Of a stretch of DNA of 64,000 nucleotides, positions 25,974 to 34,563 are shown one piece after another (positions within the stretch are counted from its first letter, which is position 1; each line of letters starts with the position of its first letter). Source of the stretch: Streptomyces sp. 1331.2. Lineage in GTDB: Bacteria > Actinomycetota > Actinomycetes > Streptomycetales > Streptomycetaceae. Location: the NCBI RefSeq assembly GCF_900199205.1, contig NZ_OBMJ01000001.1, positions 3,661,001 through 3,725,000 of the forward strand. Reading direction: 5' to 3'. Both the position numbers and the translations under genes were made by a program. Under the pieces are notes generated by a model, which was not told the DNA's origin, did no database searches, and was given only the letters and a program-made list of their open reading frames with translations.

Positions 25974-27092
25974 TCAGCGGCGGGACATGTAGAGGTCGAG
26001 GGCCTTGTGCAGCAGCTTGTTGAGCGGGAAGTCCCACTCGCCGAGGTACTCGGCCGCCTGGCCGCCGGTGCCGACCTTGAACTGGATCAGGCCGAACAGG
26101 TGGTCGTTCTCGTCCAGGGTGTCACTGATGCCGCGCAGGTCGTACACCCCGCCGCCGAGGGCGTAGGAGTCGCGCATCATCCGCCACTGGATGGCGTTGG
26201 ACGGCTTGACCTCGCGCTTGTGGTTGGCCGAGGCGCCGTAGGAGTACCAGACGTGCTCGCCGACCACCAGCATCGTGGTCGCGGCCAGCGGCTCGCCCTC
26301 GTGGTAGGCGATGTAGAGCCGCATCCGGTTCGGGTCCTCGGCGGTGAGGGCCTTCCACATCCGCTGGAAGTAGGACAGCGGGCGCGGGGTGAACTTGTCG
26401 CGCTCGGCGGTGACCAGGTAGAGCTGGTGGAAGATCGGCAGCTCGTCGTAGCCGCCCTGGAACACCTCGACGCCGCTCTTCTCGGCCTTCTTGATGTTGC
26501 GGCGCCACAGCTGGTTGAAGTTCTTGTGGATGTCGTCCAGCGAGCGGTTGGCCAGCGGCACCTGGAAGACGTAGCGGGGCTGGACGTCGCCGAAGCCGGC
26601 GCCGCCGTCCTCGCCCTGCAGCCAGCCCGCCTTGCGCAGCCGGTCGGCCACCTCGAAGGCGCGCGCCTCGTACCAGTCGGCCTCGACGTCGCGCAGGCGC
26701 TTGGCCTGCTTCGCGGCGATGGCCTCCTTGATGGTGGGGGCGTTCCAGCGGCGGATGACCACCGGCGGGCCCATCTTCACCGAGAACGCGCCCTGCGACT
26801 TGAGGTGGGCGAGCATCGGGGAGAGCCAGCGGTCGAGGTCGCGGTCGAACCAGTCGATGACCGGGCCCTCGGGCAGGTAGGCGAGGTAGCGCTTGACCTT
26901 GGGCAGCTGGCGGTAGAGCACCAGGCCGGCGCCGACGAGCTGGTCGGCGTCGTCGAACCAGCCGATCGACTCGGACCGCCACTCGGCCTTGACGTCGCCC
27001 CACGACGGCACCTGCATGTGGCTGGCCGAGGCACGGCTCCTGATGAAGGCGAGGTGCTCCTCGCGGGTGATCGTCCTCAGGCGCAGGCTCAT
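25974..27092 (-). CDS. femX: FemX-type peptidoglycan interpeptide-bridge aminoacyltransferase
   Basis: A 372-residue FemABX-family protein with tandem GNAT-like domains, containing MSLRLRTITREEHLAF, ASASHMQVPSWGDVK, LWRRNIKKAEKSGVEVF and the C-terminal AIQWRMMRDSYALGGGVYDLRG. These enzymes use aminoacyl-tRNA to add the first bridge residue (Gly in streptomycetes) to lipid II at the cytoplasmic membrane. The ATG at 27092 follows GAGGAG. The position matches the FemX locus SCO3904 of S. coelicolor. Confidence 0.9.
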   Translation of the reverse strand: MSLRLRTITREEHLAFIRSRASASHMQVPSWGDVKAEWRSESIGWFDDADQLVGAGLVLYRQLPKVKRYLAYLPEGPVIDWFDRDLDRWLSPMLAHLKSQGAFSVKMGPPVVIRRWNAPTIKEAIAAKQAKRLRDVEADWYEARAFEVADRLRKAGWLQGEDGGAGFGDVQPRYVFQVPLANRSLDDIHKNFNQLWRRNIKKAEKSGVEVFQGGYDELPIFHQLYLVTAERDKFTPRPLSYFQRMWKALTAEDPNRMRLYIAYHEGEPLAATTMLVVGEHVWYSYGASANHKREVKPSNAIQWRMMRDSYALGGGVYDLRGISDTLDENDHLFGLIQFKVGTGGQAAEYLGEWDFPLNKLLHKALDLYMSRR

Positions 27093-27191
27093 TGCTCGGT
27101 GCTCCTCGTCGGTCGGGCTGCGGTGGCCCCAGGTTTTCGGGCTCGACCCTATCGTCCGGGGCCCGGGCACCCGCCGTGGCGGGCACGACGA

Positions 27192-27238
27192 CGCCCCCGT
27201 CGCGTACCTGTCTCCTCTGCAGATACGCGACGGGGGCG
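27192..27238 (-). terminator. Terminator between the small membrane protein gene and femX
   Basis: A 15-bp perfect inverted repeat (27192-27206, 27224-27238) lies just past the small membrane gene stop on the minus strand. Confidence 0.85.
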
Positions 27239-27269
27239 CCGAGGGTTCCTGGGTGGCCGCTCCCGGGGC

Positions 27270-27569
27270 TCAGCCCCAGAGGCCGCCGCGGGCGATTCCG
27301 AGGTAGAAGCCGATCGCGGAGGCGCCGAGCGTGATCATCAGGACGAAGCGCTCGGCGGTGGTGACCGAGACGAACATGCCCCACAGGCCCGTGACGATGC
27401 CGGCCAAACCGGTCCACGAGGTCAGCAGGTGGAGGTTGTAGAAGAACGAGGTGGTGAAGGCGATCACGCCCAGGACGGCGGTGAGTGCCACCAGGGTGTT
27501 CTCGCGGGGGTGCGGGTGGCCGTCGGTGTTCAGCGTGAGCGCGGGCATGCGGTGGACGGACTGGGCCAT
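27270..27569 (-). CDS. Small integral-membrane protein (99 residues, three predicted helices)
   Basis: It starts MAQSVHRMPALTLN with an ideal GGAGGTGGG ribosome site eight bases upstream. Three hydrophobic helices span about residues 28-47, 50-68 and 74-94. There are no recognised catalytic motifs. It is conserved, as I recall, at this place beside rpsF in streptomycetes. The function is unknown. The gene is divergent from the rpsF operon. Confidence 0.78.
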   Translation of the reverse strand: MAQSVHRMPALTLNTDGHPHPRENTLVALTAVLGVIAFTTSFFYNLHLLTSWTGLAGIVTGLWGMFVSVTTAERFVLMITLGASAIGFYLGIARGGLWG

Positions 27570-27661
27570 GAGTCCCACCTCCTGGCGTGGAGACGAACGG
27601 GCAGGAATCCCGTTCCGTCCAGATTGCGGCGGTTGGGTCGGTCTCACAACCCCTATGCGTT

Positions 27662-27690
27662 TTGTTCGGCCGTCCGGGTGCGGGTAGGCT
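27662..27690 (+). promoter_or_regulatory. Vegetative-type promoter of the rpsF-ssb-rpsR-rplI operon
   Basis: TTGTTC (27662-27667), a 17-base spacer and TAGGCT (27685-27690) fit the streptomycete housekeeping consensus. The implied leader is about 190 bases. Confidence 0.6.
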
Positions 27691-27836
27691 GTGCCGTCTG
27701 CACTGGTGTAGTTGTGCCCCCCTGCGCCCTCTTCCGGGTGACACCCCCTTCCGGGTGGTGCGGGGCCCGACTGTCCGACCCGGCCGCTACGGTGGGCCGG
27801 AGTCGTCACCGCACCGGTGCCGACGCTACGCACAAC

Positions 27837-27879
27837 CCTCCTGCCACGGAGAGACCGTGGCCGTTGAGTCCAAAGGAGG
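27837..27879 (+). promoter_or_regulatory. Possible S6/S18-type autoregulatory leader structure of rpsF
   Basis: CCTCCT (27837-27842) is the exact complement of the rpsF Shine-Dalgarno AGGAGG (27874-27879). Between them lies a six-base-pair hairpin (27844-27849 with 27855-27860), followed by an unpaired CCG. Such folding would sequester the ribosome site. Known rpsF leaders bind the S6:S18 complex through a CCG bulge, so autoregulation is plausible. Confidence 0.4.
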
Positions 27880-27889
27880 TGGGTTACCC

Positions 27890-28180
27890 ATGCGTCACTA
27901 CGAGGTCATGGTGATCCTCGACCCGTCGGTCGAGGAGCGCGCTGTCTCCCCCCTGATCGAGAACTTCCTCACTGTCGTCCGCAACGGCGGCGGCAAGGTG
28001 GAGAAGGTCGACACCTGGGGTCGTCGCCGTCTGGCTTACGAGATCAACAAGCAGTCCGAGGGCATCTACTCGGTCATCGACCTGAAGGCCACGCCTGAGG
28101 TCGTCAAGGAGCTCGACCGCCAGATGGGCCTGAGCGAGTCGGTTCTGCGGACCAAGGTCCTGCGCCCGGACACCCACTGA
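27890..28180 (+). CDS. rpsF: 30S ribosomal protein S6
   Basis: A 96-residue S6 with the expected [16 protein letters not shown] start and the [10 protein letters not shown] core. The ATG at 27890 has an ideal AAAGGAGGTGG site; the open frame extends further upstream but is untranslated leader. It is the first gene of the rpsF-ssb-rpsR-rplI operon. Confidence 0.98.
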   Translation: MRHYEVMVILDPSVEERAVSPLIENFLTVVRNGGGKVEKVDTWGRRRLAYEINKQSEGIYSVIDLKATPEVVKELDRQMGLSESVLRTKVLRPDTH

Positions 28181-28218
28181 GCCACCTCTGAGGCCTTCGG
28201 GTCTCGGGTAGCTCGCGT

Positions 28219-28242
28219 CCGCTGTTTCACGTGAAACAGCGG
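28219..28242. promoter_or_regulatory. parS site (core 28224-28237) in a 24-bp palindrome between rpsF and ssb
   Basis: A perfect GTTTCACGTGAAAC is extended by CCGCT/AGCGG arms within the ribosomal-protein operon. The palindrome could also form a hairpin in the operon mRNA. Confidence 0.95.
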
Positions 28243-28276
28243 TGAACGGACATCTTCCCGAGAGGTCATCACCACC

Positions 28277-28879
28277 ATGGCAGGCGAGACCGTCATCACC
28301 CTCGTCGGCAATCTCGTCGACGACCCCGAGCTGCGCTTCACCCCGTCGGGTGCGGCGGTCGCGAAGTTCCGTATCGCGTCCACCCCCCGCACCTTCGACC
28401 GTCAGACGAACGAGTGGAAGGACGGCGAGAGCCTCTTCCTCACGTGCAACGTCTGGCGGCAGCCGGCGGAGAACGTGGCCGAGTCGCTGCAGCGCGGCAT
28501 GCGCGTCATCGTGCAGGGCCGACTGCGCCAGCGGTCTTACGAGACCAAGGAAGGCGAGAAGCGGACGGTCTTCGAGGTCGAGGTCGACGAGGTCGGCCCG
28601 AGCCTGCGCTCGGCGACCGCCAAGGTCACCCGGGCCAACCGGTCCGGCGGCCAGGGCGGCCCCGGCGGCGGCTTCGGCGGCCAGCAGGGTGGCGGCCAGG
28701 GCGGTTGGAGCGGCGGTGGCGGCCAGCAGGGCGGCGGCTGGGGTGGAAACTCCGGCGGCCAGTCCGGCCCCTCCGACGACCCGTGGGCGTCCAGCGCCCC
28801 GTCCGGCGGCAACCAGGGCGGTGGCGGCTGGGGTGCCGCGCCGTCGGGTGGCGGCTACTCGGAAGAGCCCCCGTTCTAA
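28277..28879 (+). CDS. ssb: Single-stranded DNA-binding protein
   Basis: A 200-residue SSB with an N-terminal OB fold (about residues 1-115), a long Gly/Gln-rich linker and the acidic C-terminal tail ending EEPPF, which recruits replication and repair proteins. It coats single-stranded DNA at forks. GAGAGG precedes the ATG. It lies in the operon with rpsF, rpsR and rplI; many actinobacteria keep this order. Confidence 0.97.
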   Translation: MAGETVITLVGNLVDDPELRFTPSGAAVAKFRIASTPRTFDRQTNEWKDGESLFLTCNVWRQPAENVAESLQRGMRVIVQGRLRQRSYETKEGEKRTVFEVEVDEVGPSLRSATAKVTRANRSGGQGGPGGGFGGQQGGGQGGWSGGGGQQGGGWGGNSGGQSGPSDDPWASSAPSGGNQGGGGWGAAPSGGGYSEEPPF

Positions 28880-28959
28880 AGAGCTGACAGATTTCGTGCG
28901 GCCCGGCCGTGGGCGTCCCCGGACGCCCGCCGGGCCGTGAACCCCAAATGGAGCACACA

Positions 28960-29196
28960 ATGGCGAAGCCGCCTGCTCGCAAGCCGAAGAAGAAGGTTTG
29001 CGTCTTCTGCAAGGACAAGGTCAACTACGTTGACTACAAGGACACGAACCTGCTGCGGAAGTACATCTCCGACCGCGGCAAGATCCGTGCCCGCCGGGTC
29101 ACCGGCAACTGCACCCAGCACCAGCGTGACGTCGCCACGGCCGTGAAGAACAGCCGTGAGATGGCGCTGCTGCCCTACACCAGCACCGCGCGCTAA
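28960..29196 (+). CDS. rpsR: 30S ribosomal protein S18, zinc-binding (C+) form
   Basis: 78 residues starting [17 protein letters not shown]. The CxxC plus downstream NCTQHQRD cysteine/histidine mark the zinc-ligand form; streptomycetes often have a second, zinc-independent copy elsewhere under Zur control. GGAG precedes the ATG at 28960. The longer frame from 28909 is not supported. Confidence 0.96.
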   Translation: MAKPPARKPKKKVCVFCKDKVNYVDYKDTNLLRKYISDRGKIRARRVTGNCTQHQRDVATAVKNSREMALLPYTSTAR

Positions 29197-29213
29197 GAGA
29201 GGGTGACCAAGTA

Positions 29214-29660
29214 ATGAAGATCATCCTCACGCACGAGGTGCCGGGTCTCGGCTCCGCCGGCGAGGTCGTCGAGGTCAAGGACGGCTACGCCCGCAACTAC
29301 CTGGTTCCGCGTGGCTACGCCATCCGCTGGACCAAGGGTGGTCAGAAGGACGTCGACGCCATCCGTCGCGCCCGCAAGATCCACGAGATCCAGACCCTCG
29401 ACGCCGCCAACGACGTCAAGGGCAAGCTGGAGGGCGTCCAGGTCAAGCTGGCCGTTCGCTCGGGTGAGGCCGGCCGTCTGTTCGGCTCGGTGACCCAGGC
29501 CGACGTCGTCGAGGCCATCAAGGCCGCCGGCGGCCCGGCGGTCGACAAGCGCGCCGTCGCGATCGCCTCGCCGATCAAGACCGTGGGCACCCACAAGGTC
29601 TCGGTCAAGCTGCACTCCGACGTCCAGGCCAACCTGGACATCGCGGTCGTCGCTGCCTGA
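29214..29660 (+). CDS. rplI: 50S ribosomal protein L9
   Basis: A 148-residue L9 with the N-terminal signature [36 protein letters not shown], a connecting helix and a C-terminal domain ([20 protein letters not shown]). It is the last gene of the rpsF operon and is followed by a strong terminator. Confidence 0.97.
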   Translation: MKIILTHEVPGLGSAGEVVEVKDGYARNYLVPRGYAIRWTKGGQKDVDAIRRARKIHEIQTLDAANDVKGKLEGVQVKLAVRSGEAGRLFGSVTQADVVEAIKAAGGPAVDKRAVAIASPIKTVGTHKVSVKLHSDVQANLDIAVVAA

Positions 29661-29678
29661 GTTCCGTAGCAGTGGCCT

Positions 29679-29710
29679 GAGGGCCGGACTCCTCCGGGAG
29701 TCCGGCCCTC
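29679..29710. terminator. Bidirectional terminator after rplI
   Basis: A 14-bp perfect stem (29679-29692, 29697-29710) with a TCCG loop lies between convergent rplI and the MATE gene. Confidence 0.9.
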
Positions 29711-29738
29711 GGTCGTTCCCGGGGGCAGGCACGAGTGT

Positions 29739-31079
29739 CTACGCGCGCACGGCTCCGGTGACCAGCCACCGGCCGCCGCGGGCCCGCCGTACCAGGAAGG
29801 CGGCGCGGACCAGCATGAACAGGTTCATCGCCCACCAGAGCCCGGCCAGCCCGGCGCCGGTGGCCGGCACCGCGAGGGCCGCCGGGGCGAACACCGCCAG
29901 GGTCGCCAGCGCCGCCCAGGCCAGGTACGGGCCGTCCCCGGCGCCCATCAGCACCCCGTCCAGCACGAAGACCAGGCCGGCGACCGGCTGGCTGAGCGCG
30001 AGCAGCAGCAGCGCGGTGGACAACTGCGAGCGCACGGCCGGATCGGGCGTGAACAGCGGGACGTACAGCGGGCGGGCGACCACCACCAGCACGCCGAGCA
30101 CCACTCCGGAGCCGATGCCCCACTCGACCATCCGCCGGGTGGCGGCCCTGGCCCCCGGGACGTCCGAGGCGCCCAGGTAGCGGCCGATGATGGCCTGGCC
30201 GGCGATCGCGATGGCGTCCAGCGCGAAGGCCAGGAAGCTGAACAGCGTCATGGTGATCTGGTGCGCAGCCACCTGGTCGTCGCCCAGCCGGGCGGCCACC
30301 GCGGTGGCGATCATCAGCACCGCGCGCAGGCTGATCGTCCGGACCAGCAGCGGGCCGCCGGCCCGGGCACTGGCCCGAATGCCGGTCGCGTCCGGCCGCA
30401 GCGAGGCGCGCTCCCGGCGGGCGCCGCGGACCACCACGACCAGGTAGACGGCGGCCATCCCGGTCTGCGCGATCACGGTGCCCCAGGCGGAGCCGGCCAC
30501 CCCGAGCCCGGCGCCGTACACCAGTCCGGCGTTCAGGCCGATGTTGGCGGCGAAGCCCGCGACGGCCACCAGCAGGGGCGTCCGGGTGTCCTGGAGCCCG
30601 CGCAGCACACCGGTGGCAGCCAGCACCATGAGCATCGCCGGGATCCCCAGCGAGCTGATCCGCAGGTACGTCACGGCGTAGGGCGCCGCAGTCGGGGAGG
30701 CGCCCAGCACCTCGGCCACCCCGGGGGCGGCCAGCACGGTCAGCAGCACCACCGGGACGGCCAGGCCGAACGCGAGCCAGATGCCGTCGATGCCCTGCTG
30801 CACGGCGCCCCGGCGGTCCCCGGCGCCGATCCGGCGGGCGACCGCCGCGGTGGTGGCGTAGGCGAGGAAGACGAACACCCCGGTCGCGGTGGTGAGCGCG
30901 GCGGAGGCGACGCCGACCCCGGCCAGCTGCGGGGTGCCGAGGTGGCCGACGATCGCCGAGTCGGCCATCAGGAAGAGCGGCTCGGCGACCAGGGCGCCGA
31001 AGGCCGGGACGGCCAGGGCGAGGATCTCCCGGTCGTGGCGGCGTCCGGCGGGGACGGGGGTCGGGGACGGGGCGGTCAT
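29739..31079 (-). CDS. MATE family efflux transporter (DinF-like)
   Basis: About 446 residues with twelve predicted helices and the two-fold MatE architecture (EILALAVPAFGALVAEPLFLMADSAIVGHLG at the N terminus). It likely exports cationic or other small molecules using an ion gradient. The start is uncertain: ATG 31079 has GGA upstream, while ATG 31097 overlaps a DnaA-box-like sequence and lacks a ribosome site. It is conserved between rplI and dnaB in streptomycetes. Confidence 0.88.
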   Translation of the reverse strand: MTAPSPTPVPAGRRHDREILALAVPAFGALVAEPLFLMADSAIVGHLGTPQLAGVGVASAALTTATGVFVFLAYATTAAVARRIGAGDRRGAVQQGIDGIWLAFGLAVPVVLLTVLAAPGVAEVLGASPTAAPYAVTYLRISSLGIPAMLMVLAATGVLRGLQDTRTPLLVAVAGFAANIGLNAGLVYGAGLGVAGSAWGTVIAQTGMAAVYLVVVVRGARRERASLRPDATGIRASARAGGPLLVRTISLRAVLMIATAVAARLGDDQVAAHQITMTLFSFLAFALDAIAIAGQAIIGRYLGASDVPGARAATRRMVEWGIGSGVVLGVLVVVARPLYVPLFTPDPAVRSQLSTALLLLALSQPVAGLVFVLDGVLMGAGDGPYLAWAALATLAVFAPAALAVPATGAGLAGLWWAMNLFMLVRAAFLVRRARGGRWLVTGAVRA

Positions 31080-31531
31080 GGGGTCCAGGCTACTCATCCA
31101 CAGGTAATGGATGTAAGAGGGCTGAGCCCATTACTCGAAATCCTGAGCGGTGTCGTTCGTCCGCTCTGCGCCCACAGCCGTTCGGAGGCGTGTGAAGAAT
31201 TTCTCATGCACAGGCCTCGGAAGAGGTAATCCCAGGTCAGCAGGTTGACGGTGGGGCGATCGTCGGGTTATCCACAGGGACGTCCACAGGGGTGTCCACA
31301 GCTTTGCGGCAGTTCTCCACAGGACGCGGGCGGTCATCCACACCCCCTGTGGATAACCGCCTTGGCGCAAGGGTGTCCGGCGCTTTAGCGTGGGCTCTCC
31401 GCCCGACACTCCCACCGCCCCCGGCGTCCGATTTGTCGGAGCCGTGGCGTACAAAGAGGAGCGGATCCGCTCCACCCAGCCACCGGCAAGGCCCGCTCCA
31501 ACTCGCACCACTCGCTGATCGGGGAACACGC
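31080..31531. other. dnaB upstream region with DnaA-box cluster
   Basis: The 452-base gap holds no credible gene. Its main content is the DnaA-box cluster at 31268-31356 and one further near-box at 31094-31102. A TTGACG at 31245-31250 lies 17 bases before the first box and may be the -35 of a dnaB promoter. Confidence 0.6.
31268..31356. promoter_or_regulatory. Cluster of DnaA boxes upstream of dnaB
   Basis: Perfect TTATCCACA boxes occur at 31268-31276 (+) and 31348-31356 (-). One-mismatch boxes occur at 31292-31300 (GTGTCCACA, against TTGTCCACA), 31313-31321 (TTCTCCACA) and 31334-31342 (TCATCCACA), with a two-mismatch site at 31280-31288. That is six boxes within 89 bp. Confidence 0.85.
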
Positions 31532-33184
31532 GTGACCGGCCCCCAGTACGACGACCACGACGCCCCGCCGCCGGAGGAGGACTGGCAGACCGCCGAGGAT
31601 CCCTTCCCGGCCGGCGCCTTCGACGACGCACCCTTCCCGGACGGCCCCGGCGACCGGCTCCCGGTCCCCCGCGGCCGCGGCGGCCAGGGCGGTCAGGGGG
31701 GCGGCCAGGGCGGCAACCGCGACGGCAACCGCGACGGCTTCCAGAAGGGCGGCTTCCAGGGCGGCAAGGGCGGCCGCAACGGCTCCGGTCGTGAGGGCGG
31801 CCAGCGGGACGGCGGCTGGCAGCGCCGTGGCGAGGGCGACGGCGAGGGCGGCGCGGACGGCTTCGAGCGCGTCCCCCCGCAGGACCTCGCCGCCGAGCAG
31901 TCCGTCCTCGGCGGCATGCTGCTCTCCAAGGACGCCATCGCCGACGTGGTCGAGGTGCTCAAGCCCGCCGACTACTACCGGCCCGCGCACGAGCTGATCC
32001 ACGGCGCGATCCTCGACCTCTACGCCCGCGGCGAGCCGGCCGACCCGATCACCGTGGCCGGCGAGCTGACCAAGCGCGGCGAACTGCAGCGGGTCGGCGG
32101 CGCCCCGTACCTGCACACCCTGGTCAACTCCGTCCCGACCGCGGCCAACGCCGAGTACTACGCCCAGATCGTCCACGAGCGCGCGGTGCTGCGCCGCCTC
32201 GTCGAGGCCGGCACCCGGATCGCCGGGATGGGCTACGCGGCCGAGGGCGACGTGGACGAGATCGTCAACGCCGCCCAGGCCGAGATCTACGCGGTCACCG
32301 AGCAGCGCACCAACGAGGACTACGCCCCGCTCGCCGACATCATGGAGGGCGCCCTCGACGAGATCGAGTCGATCGGCTCCCGCAACGGCCAGATGTCCGG
32401 CGTGCCGACCGGCTTCGCCGACTTCGACCAGCTCACCAACGGGCTGCACCCCGGCCAGATGATCGTCATCGCGGCCCGTCCCGCGATGGGCAAGTCCACG
32501 CTCGCGCTGGACTTCGCCCGGGCCTGCTCGATCCACCACAAGCTACCGAGCGTGATCTTCTCGCTCGAAATGGGGCGCAACGAGATCGCCATGCGCCTGC
32601 TGTCCGCCGAGGCCCGGGTGGCGCTGCACCACATGCGCTCCGGCAGCATGACGGACGACGACTGGACCAGGGTCGCCCGCCGGATGCCGGACGTCAGCGA
32701 GGCACCGCTGTTCATCGACGACTCGCCCAACCTGTCGATGATGGAGATCCGCGCCAAGTGCCGCCGGCTCAAGCAGCGCAACGACATCAAGCTGATCGTC
32801 ATCGACTACCTCCAGCTGATGCAGTCCGGCGGCTCCCGCCGGGCCGAGAACCGCCAGCAGGAGGTCTCGGACATGTCCCGAAACCTCAAGCTGCTGGCCA
32901 AGGAGCTGGAAGTCCCCGTCATCGCGCTCTCCCAGCTGAACCGTGGCCCCGAGCAGCGCACCGACAAGCGGCCGATGGTCTCCGACCTGCGCGAGTCCGG
33001 CTCGATCGAGCAGGACGCCGACATGGTCATCCTGCTGCACCGCGAGGACGCCTACGAGAAGGAGTCCCCGCGGGCGGGCGAGGCCGACCTGATCGTCGCC
33101 AAGCACCGTAACGGTCCCACCGCGACCATCACGGTGGCCTTCCAGGGCCACTACTCGCGCTTCGTCGACATGACCCGGGACTGA
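31532..33184 (+). CDS. dnaB: Replicative DNA helicase
   Basis: About 550 residues from a GTG with GGGGA upstream. A poorly conserved N terminus contains a Gly/Arg/Gln/Asn-rich insertion (about residues 45-105, with GGNRDGN and GGFQGG repeats). Next come the DnaB N-terminal primase-interacting domain (VPPQDLAAEQSVLGGMLL) and the RecA-like motor with Walker A RPAMGKST (K321), Walker B VIDYLQL (D425) and DMVILLHRED. No intein is present. It is longer than the roughly 490 residues I recall for S. coelicolor, owing to the insertion. The ORF extends upstream through the DnaA boxes, but that part is not coding. Confidence 0.96.
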   Translation: MTGPQYDDHDAPPPEEDWQTAEDPFPAGAFDDAPFPDGPGDRLPVPRGRGGQGGQGGGQGGNRDGNRDGFQKGGFQGGKGGRNGSGREGGQRDGGWQRRGEGDGEGGADGFERVPPQDLAAEQSVLGGMLLSKDAIADVVEVLKPADYYRPAHELIHGAILDLYARGEPADPITVAGELTKRGELQRVGGAPYLHTLVNSVPTAANAEYYAQIVHERAVLRRLVEAGTRIAGMGYAAEGDVDEIVNAAQAEIYAVTEQRTNEDYAPLADIMEGALDEIESIGSRNGQMSGVPTGFADFDQLTNGLHPGQMIVIAARPAMGKSTLALDFARACSIHHKLPSVIFSLEMGRNEIAMRLLSAEARVALHHMRSGSMTDDDWTRVARRMPDVSEAPLFIDDSPNLSMMEIRAKCRRLKQRNDIKLIVIDYLQLMQSGGSRRAENRQQEVSDMSRNLKLLAKELEVPVIALSQLNRGPEQRTDKRPMVSDLRESGSIEQDADMVILLHREDAYEKESPRAGEADLIVAKHRNGPTATITVAFQGHYSRFVDMTRD

Positions 33185-33221
33185 CCCGGACCAGCGTTTC
33201 CGCAGGTCGGGCGGGCCGCCG

Positions 33222-34442
33222 TCAGAACCAGTGCAGGCAGTGCGGGGGGCGCTCGGCGCGGAAGAGGGCGTCGGCGCGGGCGGCCGCGTCGGGGCGGTGG
33301 GCCCGGATGTGGCCGGCCCGCACGAGGGTGCTCGGGGCGGTGCCGCCGAGGTAGATCGTGCCCAGGTCGCGCACGTCCAGGGAGAGGTCGGGCTCCCGGT
33401 CCGTCGGGACGAAGTCGGCCTTGCCGTCCCGGACGGTCAGCAGGTGGCGGCCGTGCTCGGCGAGGAACGGGTCGTCGACGTCCAGGACCAGCTCGCCGTC
33501 GGTGAGCCAGCCGCGCGCGGTCAGTGCGCGCGGGACGTCCAGCAGCCGCACCCAGAGCCAGTCACGGTGGTCGCTCAGGGATCCGGCGCCGAAGTCCGCG
33601 AGCTGCCAGCGCAGCGGGTGCTCGGGCGGGACGTGCTTGAAGACGACCTGGGTGACCAGGTCGTGGCCGAGCGCGAACCGGGCCAGGGCGGTGTGGACCG
33701 TGTCGTCGACGGCGATGATCTCGTCCACCGTCAGGGTGTCGCCGTCGCGCGAGTAGCAGGCGTAGCCGTCCGCGGCGCCGTCCGGGTCCCGGTGGACCGC
33801 GATGTAGCGCGGGGCCCGGGCGACCGGCGGCTGGCCCGCGCCCAGGGCCCACCAGCGGTGCGGCCGGGAGAGCGCACCGGGCTGGGCACGGCGGTAGCGG
33901 TCGTAGACCTGCTCCAGGACCTCGCCGCAGTCGGCCCGCTTCAGTACCTCGACCGAGCCGGCCGCCCCGGCGTCGTCCGCTCCGTGCGCCCGGGGCCGGT
34001 CGAAGGCCGCCCGGTGGCGCTGGACCGTCAGCCGCTGGGTGTAGGTCGCCGGTCCGTAGCCGAACCTGCCGTAGATCGTGGCCTCGGAGGCCAGCAGGAC
34101 GGAGAGGAACTCGCCGCGGGCCCGCAGGTCGGTGAGCTGGTGCCGCTTCATCGCGGTGAGCGCGCCCTGGCGCCGGTGCGAGGGCAGCACGCCGACGTTG
34201 CTCACCCCGGCGACCGGGACGACGGCCTCGCCGGGCAGGGTGAGCTCGAAGGCGTGCGAGGTGGCGGTGCCGACGGGCCGTCCGTCCGCAGTGACGGCGA
34301 GCAGGCTGCGGTCCATCTCGGTCGCCGCCCACCAGACCCCGCCGCCGTCCTCGTTCGGGGTCTCCGGGACGAACCCGAACGCGGTGTGCAGGGTGTCGAC
34401 GAAGACGCCGAGGTCCTGGTCGGTCGTGGGACGGATTTCCAT
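33222..34442 (-). CDS. Eis-family N-acetyltransferase
   Basis: A 406-residue protein with two GNAT-like domains and a C-terminal SCP2-like sterol-carrier fold, the Eis architecture. The acetyl-CoA loop GVLPSHRRQGALTAMKR and the family's C-terminal phenylalanine (…HWF), whose carboxylate serves as general base in Eis, are both present. Eis enzymes acetylate amines such as aminoglycosides or peptides; the natural substrate here is unknown. The ATG at 34442 has GGGGAGG about 12 bases upstream. Confidence 0.87.
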   Translation of the reverse strand: MEIRPTTDQDLGVFVDTLHTAFGFVPETPNEDGGGVWWAATEMDRSLLAVTADGRPVGTATSHAFELTLPGEAVVPVAGVSNVGVLPSHRRQGALTAMKRHQLTDLRARGEFLSVLLASEATIYGRFGYGPATYTQRLTVQRHRAAFDRPRAHGADDAGAAGSVEVLKRADCGEVLEQVYDRYRRAQPGALSRPHRWWALGAGQPPVARAPRYIAVHRDPDGAADGYACYSRDGDTLTVDEIIAVDDTVHTALARFALGHDLVTQVVFKHVPPEHPLRWQLADFGAGSLSDHRDWLWVRLLDVPRALTARGWLTDGELVLDVDDPFLAEHGRHLLTVRDGKADFVPTDREPDLSLDVRDLGTIYLGGTAPSTLVRAGHIRAHRPDAAARADALFRAERPPHCLHWF

Positions 34443-34563
34443 TGCTGCCGCAGCCTCCCCTGGATCACGGCACCACGGACCCGCGGCGCCCGCCACAGTG
34501 CAGCGGCGAACCGGGGGAGGGGTCAACCGAATTACGGCCGGACCAGGGGAGGTTGACCGCCGG

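Larger units (their letters stand above)
27570..27889. other. Divergent upstream region of the rpsF operon
   Basis: The 320 bases contain no gene. They hold a vegetative promoter candidate (27662-27690) and a structured leader next to the rpsF ribosome site (27837-27879). A CTTCCGGGTG decamer is repeated directly at about 27729 and 27749. Confidence 0.6.

Noticed and set aside
31292-31531. Upstream extension of the dnaB reading frame through the DnaA boxes
   Set aside because: No ribosome site; the sequence is composed of DnaA boxes and does not resemble DnaB N termini. GTG 31532 with GGGGA is better.
32440-33184. Intein in DnaB
   Set aside because: The Walker A to C-terminal motor sequence is continuous and of normal length; no splicing motifs.
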